From Polyangiaceae bacterium (GTDB lineage Bacteria > Myxococcota_A > Polyangia > Polyangiales > Polyangiaceae), in assembly GCA_015075635.1 (NCBI GenBank), contig JABTUA010000001.1, positions 372,001 through 436,000 of the forward strand: a stretch of DNA of 64,000 nucleotides, given 5' to 3'. The notes below the pieces were generated by a model. The model saw only the letters and a list, made by a program, of their open reading frames with translations. It did no database searches and was not told where the DNA came from. Below, one piece after another: positions 59,136-64,000 of this stretch. Numbering within the stretch: the first letter of the stretch is position 1; each line of letters begins with the position of its first letter. The position numbers and the translations under genes are program-made.

Positions 59136-59142
59136 GCCGCCC

Positions 59143-60843
59143 ATGGTGCGACGTGACACGAGGGGCCTTCCGTTCGCTGTCTGCTTGATGCTGGGGGCGG
59201 CAGCGGGCGCAGTAGCGTGCGGGGAAGAGTTCGAGCCGTCGTCGGGCGGTGGCACCGGGGGTACCGACGGTGGCGCCGGCACTGTTGGCAGCAGCGCCGG
59301 GGGTGTCGGCGGCGGCGGCACCGGTGGCAGCAGCACCGGAGGAGTCGGCGGCGGCGGCACCGGTGGCAGCAGCGCCGGCGGGACGGGGGGTTCGCCGGCA
59401 GGCGGCGCCAGCGGGTCGGGTGGCTCCGGTGGCGCGCCGGAGTGCACCACGGACAGCGAGTGCGACGACGGCAAGGCGTGCACCGGCAAGGAGACGTGCA
59501 GCGGGGGCAAGTGCCAGGCGGGCACCCCGGTGACCTGCAACAACCCCGATCCGGCCAACTGCACGGCCGGCTGCAAGGAACCCGGCGGGACCTGCGCCGT
59601 CACCGGGAACGACGCGGACGGAGACCAGCACAAGGCGAACTGCGCCGCGGATCCCGGCGACGACTGCGACGACACGAACCCCTCCACCTACGCGGGCGCC
59701 ACGGAGCTGTGCGACGGCAAGGACAACAATTGCAACGGGAAGGACGACCTCCAGGACGGGCTGACGCTGAGCGGCGTCACGAAGAAACTCGTCGGTGAGG
59801 CCGGAAAGGACCACTACTCGCCGGAGATCGCGTGGTGCCCCGGGGGCTCCAAGTTCGTCATGGTCTGGACCGACACCCGCGAGGGCAGCCCGCGGATCTA
59901 CGCCGCGTCGGTGACGCCCAGCGGGGTCGTTGGCCTCCAGAAGAACGTGTCGGGGACGGTCGCCGGCGAGGCGGTCGAGCCGCGCATCGCCTGCCACGGG
60001 AGCGAGTGCGCGGTGGTCTGGCGCCAAACCGAGTTGCCCATCGACGTGTTCTTCCAGCGCCTCGACTGCGACGCGGCGATGGTAGGCGCCAAGGTGAACG
60101 TGAGCGAAACGCCTGGTGGTCTGAACCTGAGTCCGTCGGTCGTGCGGTTCGGCAACGACTGGATCGTGAGCTTCCTCGAGAAAGACGCCATGGGGCAGCC
60201 TGCGGCCTATCGAGTCGTCGGCGCCGATGGAACGCTGAAGACGAGCACCCAGTTCGTCAGCGAGTCGACCGGGCTCCGTTACCAGATCGTGTCGGCAGCC
60301 ACGACCACCCACGTGGGGTTCGCCTGGGAGCTGACGAACAACGTGGTGGAGTGGGCACGCATCGACTCCGCGCTGACCCTGTCCTCGACCCAGGCGCTCA
60401 GCCCCAAGCCTGCGCCGACGGGCCAGGTCTCGAAGGACGCGGCCATCGCGACGCACCTGGGCAACCTCGCCATCGCTTGGAGGACCAGCACTGCTTCCAG
60501 CGCCAAGATCGAATACGTGGAGCGCACCGGCGGCGGGAGCACGGTCTGCACCGCCGCTTCACTGGCGAGCTACCCGGAGATGTACGTGATGGGCGTCGCC
60601 AGCCACAAGGACGGCGCTCTGGTCGCCGCCCTGACCGGCGCGTCCAACATCTTCGACATCAAGCTCGTGCGCGCGAAGAACTGCACGAAGCTCGACGAGC
60701 TCACGATCGGTTCCCAGACCTTCGGGACGGGGATCGGCGTGCGCACCGGGAGCATCGCCGGGGGCGCCGGCGGGTACGCGGTCGTCTGGGCCGCGGCCCA
60801 GAGCATCTACGGGCGCTTCGTCGGGCCGAACCTCTGCGACTGA
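59143..60843 (+). CDS. Gly-rich lipoprotein with MopE-like metal-binding motif
   Basis: 566 aa. The lipobox is GAVAC. A Gly/Ser/Thr spacer runs to about 105. A Cys-rich part (CTTDSECDDGKACTGKETC) follows, then a MopE-type motif near 170-210: DADGDQHKANC, DDCDDTNPSTYAGA, ELCDGKDNNCNG, with acidic side chains that probably hold Ca2+ or another metal. The C-terminal ~350 residues are beta-rich with propeller-like repeats. Surface location likely. Confidence 0.82.
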   Translation: MVRRDTRGLPFAVCLMLGAAAGAVACGEEFEPSSGGGTGGTDGGAGTVGSSAGGVGGGGTGGSSTGGVGGGGTGGSSAGGTGGSPAGGASGSGGSGGAPECTTDSECDDGKACTGKETCSGGKCQAGTPVTCNNPDPANCTAGCKEPGGTCAVTGNDADGDQHKANCAADPGDDCDDTNPSTYAGATELCDGKDNNCNGKDDLQDGLTLSGVTKKLVGEAGKDHYSPEIAWCPGGSKFVMVWTDTREGSPRIYAASVTPSGVVGLQKNVSGTVAGEAVEPRIACHGSECAVVWRQTELPIDVFFQRLDCDAAMVGAKVNVSETPGGLNLSPSVVRFGNDWIVSFLEKDAMGQPAAYRVVGADGTLKTSTQFVSESTGLRYQIVSAATTTHVGFAWELTNNVVEWARIDSALTLSSTQALSPKPAPTGQVSKDAAIATHLGNLAIAWRTSTASSAKIEYVERTGGGSTVCTAASLASYPEMYVMGVASHKDGALVAALTGASNIFDIKLVRAKNCTKLDELTIGSQTFGTGIGVRTGSIAGGAGGYAVVWAAAQSIYGRFVGPNLCD

Positions 60844-60856
60844 CCGACCCGGTCAG
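60840..60856. terminator. short hairpin containing both convergent stop codons
   Basis: ctgaccg and cggtcag form a perfect 7-bp stem with a 3-base loop. The TGA of the lipoprotein (60841-60843) and the TGA of czcA on the minus strand (60853-60855) both lie inside it. Confidence 0.35.
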
Positions 60857-63800
60857 CCCTCCGACCCGTCCGCGTGCTCCGGCTTGCCGCCGAAACGCAC
60901 GTACAAGGCCGGCAGCGCCAAGAGCGTGACCAGCGAGGCGGTCACCAGGCCGCCGATCACGACCGTGGCGAGCGGGCGCTGCACCTCGGCGCCGGTGCCG
61001 GTGGCGATGGCCATGGGGACGAAGCCCAGCGCGGCGACCAGCGCCGTGACCAGGACGGGGCGCACGCGCTCGTCCGCGGCGCCCAGCACCGCGGCGCGGG
61101 TCTCCTCGCCGTGCAGCTGCCGATTGCGGACAGAGGCGAGCAGCACCACGCCGTTCAGGGTGGCGACGCCGAACAGCGCCAGGAAGCCGACCGCGGCGCT
61201 CACGCTGAGGTCGAGGCCGCGGAGCGCCAGGGCCACGAAGCCCCCGGTTGCCGCCGCCGGCACGTTGACGAAGATGAGCAGCGCGGGGCGGATCGAGCCG
61301 AACGCCAGGTAGAGCAGCACCAGCACCACGGCCAGGGTGAGCGGCACCACCACGGCCAGGCGCGCGCTGGCGCTCGCCAGGTTCTCGTATTCACCGCCGT
61401 ACTCCACGTAGTAGCCGGGCGGCAGCTTCACGGCGTCGATGCGCGTGCGGAGCTCTTGGACGAAGCTCGCCAGATCGCGACCGCGCACGTTGACCTCGAT
61501 GAGCACGCGGCGCCGGCCCTGCTCGCGGCTGACCTGCGCCGGGCCGTCGGACATGCTCACGCGGGTGACGTCGCCGAGCAGCACCGACCTGCCTTCGCCG
61601 AGCGGCACGCGCACGCGCTGGATCGGGCCGTCGTCCGCGGCGGGCACGCTGGCCGCGCGGAGCATCACGTCGAAGCGCCGCTCGCCTTCGATCAGGTGGC
61701 CGGCGTGCCGGCCGCTCTTCAGCGTCTCGACGAAGGCGGTGAGCTCCGCCGAGCGCACGCCGCGCCGGCCCATCTCGCGCGTGTCCGGCGTCAGGGTCAG
61801 CATGCTGAGCCCGCTCATCGGCTCGACGCGCACGTCGGCGGCGCCGCGGGTCGCGCCGATGACCTGGGTCAGCTCCTCGGCCACCTTGCGCAGCTTGCCC
61901 AGATCGTCACCGAAGATCTTCACGCCCACGTCGGCCTTCACGCCGCCGATCAGCTCGTCCACGCGCATCTCGATGGGCTGCGTGAAGCCGAAGGCGGCCC
62001 CCGGCAGCGCCTTGTGCAGCTCGGGACCGAGCACCTCGGCGAAGCCCGCGGCGTCCTCAGCGGTCTTCCACTCCTTGCGCGGCTTCAGGATCACCAGCAC
62101 GTCGCTCTGCTCCGGGCCCATCACGTCGGTGGCGACATCCGGGCTGCCGGTGCGGCTCACCACGCGCTCCACCTCCGGGTAGCGCATCAGCACCTGCTCG
62201 ACGGCGGTGGTGCCCCGGGACGCCTCGCCCAGGGTCACGCTGGGCGGCCGGGTGACCTGGATGGCGAGATCCCCTTCCTCGAGCCGGGGGATGAACTCCG
62301 CGCCGCGCGTGCTGGCCACGAGCGCGCCGGCCAGGATCAGCACGGCCACGCCCACGCCCGCGAGCCGCCAGCGGTCCACCAGCGCCGTGACCACGGGCCG
62401 GTAGCCGCGCTTCAGCCATTTGACGATGCGCGGTTCGTCGTGGTGCGCGCCCGTCAGGAGCAAGCCGCCGATGGCGGGCACCCAGGTGAAGGTCAGGATC
62501 AGCGCCACGCCCAGCGCGAACAGCACCGTCAGCGCCATGGGCCGGAACATCTTGCCTTCCACGCCCTGGAGCAGCAGCACCGGCGCGTAGACGATGGCGA
62601 TGATGAGCACCGCCATCGTCACCGCGCGCCCCATCTCGCCGGCGATGCGCCCCATGGCTTGTTTGCCCGAGAGGTGGTGGGTGGCCATGGCCGCCAGCGC
62701 GCCCTCGATCACCACCACCGAGCCGTCCACCACCAACCCGAAGTCGATGGCGCCCAGGCTGAGCAGGTTCCCGCTCACGCCGAAGTAGCGCATCAGGATG
62801 AAGGCTCCCAGCATGGACAGCGGGATGACGGAGGCGACCACCAGGCCCGCGCGCAGGTTGCCGAGCATCACCAGGAGCACCAGCGCCACGATCGCGCCGC
62901 CCTCGAGCAGGTTCTTTTTCACCGTGCCGAGGACCTCGTCCACGAAGGCCGATCGGTCGTAGAAGGGCTCGATCACCACGCCCTCGGGCAGGCTCTTCTC
63001 GACCTCCGCCAGCCTGTCCTTCACGCGTGCGACCACCTGGTGCGCGTTCCCGCCGGCGATCATCTGCACCATGGTGTAGACGGTCTCGCCCTTGCCGTCG
63101 GCGGTCGCGGCGGCGAAGCGTGGCGCGCTGCCGTCCACGACCTCGGCCACGTCTTGCACCAGCACCGGCCTCGTGGTGCCGTTGTGGGCCCGCGTCGCCA
63201 CGACCTGCCGCGCCACGTCCTCGCGGGTGCGGTACGAGGCCTCGGCGCGGACGAAGGTGCCTTCTTCGGTGCGCTCCACGAAGCCGGCGCTGACGTTCTG
63301 CCCCGCCCCGAGCACGGCCTCCTCGACCATCTGCGCGGTGACGCCGTTCGCCAGCATCGAGCGTTCGAGCAGGCGCACCTCGATCTGCCGCGTGTCGCCG
63401 CCCCACGAGTTCACCTCGACCACGCCGGGCACCGAGCGCAGCCGGTAGGCGATGTCCCAGTCGAGCAGCGTGCGGATCTCGCGCAGCGAGTGGCCGGGCC
63501 AGCGCACCGTGAAGTGGTAGACCTCGCCGAGGCTGGTGGTGAGCGGCCCCAGCTCCGGCCGCCCGGCGCTCGGCGGGATGACCTCGCGGGCCGCCGGCAA
63601 GCGCTGCGCCGTGAGCTCGCGGGCAGTGGCGAGCGCGGTGTCGTCGTCGAACACCAGCGTCACCGCGCTCACGCCTGAGCGCGACACCGAGCGGATGCGG
63701 GTGACGTGGGGCACCCCGGTCATCGCCAGCTCGACGGGCTGGGTGACCAGCCGCTCGACCTCGGTCGGCGAGAGCCCCGGCGCGCTGGTGAGGACCTGCA

Positions 63801-63939
63801 CTTGTACGTTGGTCAGATCGGGCACCGCGTCGATGGGCAGGGTCTGGTAGCTCCTCACGCCGACCACGATCAGCGCGACCACACCCAGGATGGTGAGCAG
63901 CGGGAACTCGACGACCAAGCGAGCGAGACGACCGATCAT
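60853..63939 (-). CDS. czcA: CzcA-type heavy-metal efflux RND pump
   Basis: 1028 aa, normal for HME-RND transporters. The N-terminus IGRLARLVVEFPLLTI and DAVPDLTNVQVQVLT are typical. The helix-4 motif AIDFGLVVDGSVVVIEG keeps the Asp, Asp and Glu of CzcA-type (Zn/Co/Cd/Ni) proton relays, unlike the CusA-type pattern. Two large periplasmic loops follow helices 1 and 7. It exports metal from the periplasm across the outer membrane using an adaptor and an outer-membrane channel. The adaptor gene ends 4 bp upstream. The exact metal is not proven. Confidence 0.93.
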   Translation of the reverse strand: MIGRLARLVVEFPLLTILGVVALIVVGVRSYQTLPIDAVPDLTNVQVQVLTSAPGLSPTEVERLVTQPVELAMTGVPHVTRIRSVSRSGVSAVTLVFDDDTALATARELTAQRLPAAREVIPPSAGRPELGPLTTSLGEVYHFTVRWPGHSLREIRTLLDWDIAYRLRSVPGVVEVNSWGGDTRQIEVRLLERSMLANGVTAQMVEEAVLGAGQNVSAGFVERTEEGTFVRAEASYRTREDVARQVVATRAHNGTTRPVLVQDVAEVVDGSAPRFAAATADGKGETVYTMVQMIAGGNAHQVVARVKDRLAEVEKSLPEGVVIEPFYDRSAFVDEVLGTVKKNLLEGGAIVALVLLVMLGNLRAGLVVASVIPLSMLGAFILMRYFGVSGNLLSLGAIDFGLVVDGSVVVIEGALAAMATHHLSGKQAMGRIAGEMGRAVTMAVLIIAIVYAPVLLLQGVEGKMFRPMALTVLFALGVALILTFTWVPAIGGLLLTGAHHDEPRIVKWLKRGYRPVVTALVDRWRLAGVGVAVLILAGALVASTRGAEFIPRLEEGDLAIQVTRPPSVTLGEASRGTTAVEQVLMRYPEVERVVSRTGSPDVATDVMGPEQSDVLVILKPRKEWKTAEDAAGFAEVLGPELHKALPGAAFGFTQPIEMRVDELIGGVKADVGVKIFGDDLGKLRKVAEELTQVIGATRGAADVRVEPMSGLSMLTLTPDTREMGRRGVRSAELTAFVETLKSGRHAGHLIEGERRFDVMLRAASVPAADDGPIQRVRVPLGEGRSVLLGDVTRVSMSDGPAQVSREQGRRRVLIEVNVRGRDLASFVQELRTRIDAVKLPPGYYVEYGGEYENLASASARLAVVVPLTLAVVLVLLYLAFGSIRPALLIFVNVPAAATGGFVALALRGLDLSVSAAVGFLALFGVATLNGVVLLASVRNRQLHGEETRAAVLGAADERVRPVLVTALVAALGFVPMAIATGTGAEVQRPLATVVIGGLVTASLVTLLALPALYVRFGGKPEHADGSEG

Positions 63940-63943
63940 GGGC

Positions 63944-64000
63944 TCACTCCAGCCGCGAGCGCATCAGCTCGCCCTTCAAGAGCAGCGCCCCGCGCTCCAC
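63944..64000 (-). CDS. C-terminus of RND periplasmic adaptor (CusB/CzcB family), partial
   Basis: Only the last 18 codons are in the window, reading VERGALLLKGELMRSRLE then TGA at 63944-63946. The sequence fits the membrane-proximal end of CusB/CzcB adaptors (...GAxLLKxELxRSRLE). Its position 4 bp before czcA on the same strand supports this. Confidence 0.6.
   Translation of the reverse strand: MERGALLLKGELMRSRLE

Noticed and set aside
60874..63678. A 934-codon open frame on the plus strand opposite czcA
   Set aside because: The conserved RND protein on the minus strand explains the region; the antisense frame is His/Arg/Ala-rich.

Overview
The window is GC-rich, densely coded bacterial chromosome. 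Its content points to a myxobacterium, most likely of the Polyangiales (Sorangium/Polyangium relatives). The evidence is five Hanks-type Ser/Thr kinase genes in the first 13 kb, many lipoproteins with a Gly/Ser-rich spacer after the lipid-anchor Cys, Cys-rich repeat lipoproteins, MYXO-CTERM-like sorting tails, and stand-alone LuxR-type HTH proteins. This is inference from gene families; there is no rRNA in the window. I see no CRISPR array, insertion sequence or prophage. All positions are window coordinates.

Layout. 1-4455: a truncated kinase, a pseudokinase, a TPR protein and a Gly/Cys-rich lipoprotein. 4516-9656: a hypothetical protein, a methyltransferase, a kinase with a cyclic-nucleotide-binding domain and a CHASE-domain kinase. 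9622-14887: two lipoproteins, then a second kinase / Cys-rich lipoprotein / TPR set paralogous to the first. 14917-20249: penicillin-acylase-like lipoprotein, NlpC/P60-like protein, lipoprotein and a small protein. 20264-21935: tRNA-Lys(CUU), a ferritin-like lipoprotein, a tandem 97-bp repeat and tRNA-Arg(UCG). 22007-24344: a membrane glycosyltransferase and an SRPBCC protein. 24404-26901: four LuxR-type HTH genes. 26930-30722: membrane glycosyltransferase, polyprenol-phosphate-mannose synthase and a transaldolase-like aldolase. 30797-35294: small envelope proteins, a HAD phosphatase, a methyltransferase and an eight-repeat Cys-rich lipoprotein. 35436-40584: a tightly coupled transglutaminase / VWA / membrane-protein operon. 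40606-51876: lipoproteins, MYXO-CTERM proteins, a glycosyltransferase, a chemoreceptor-like protein and an orphan histidine kinase. 52157-60843: a DUF2330 fusion, an alpha/beta-hydrolase lipoprotein, a GH31 lipoprotein and a MopE-like lipoprotein. 60853-64000: a CzcA-type heavy-metal RND pump and the end of its adaptor.

How genes may work together. Two loci carry the same three protein types: transmembrane kinase, periplasmic TPR protein with a paired-Cys loop between two C-terminal membrane helices, and Cys-rich lipoprotein. They are linked by overlapping stop/start codons and the order of the last two is swapped. This is my best candidate for an uncharacterised envelope signalling module. 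Nineteen genes carry a TANNNT hexamer 5-10 nt before the start codon, which suggests widespread leaderless transcription. Several membrane glycosyltransferases together with a polyprenol-phosphate-mannose synthase suggest lipid-linked mannose use in the envelope.
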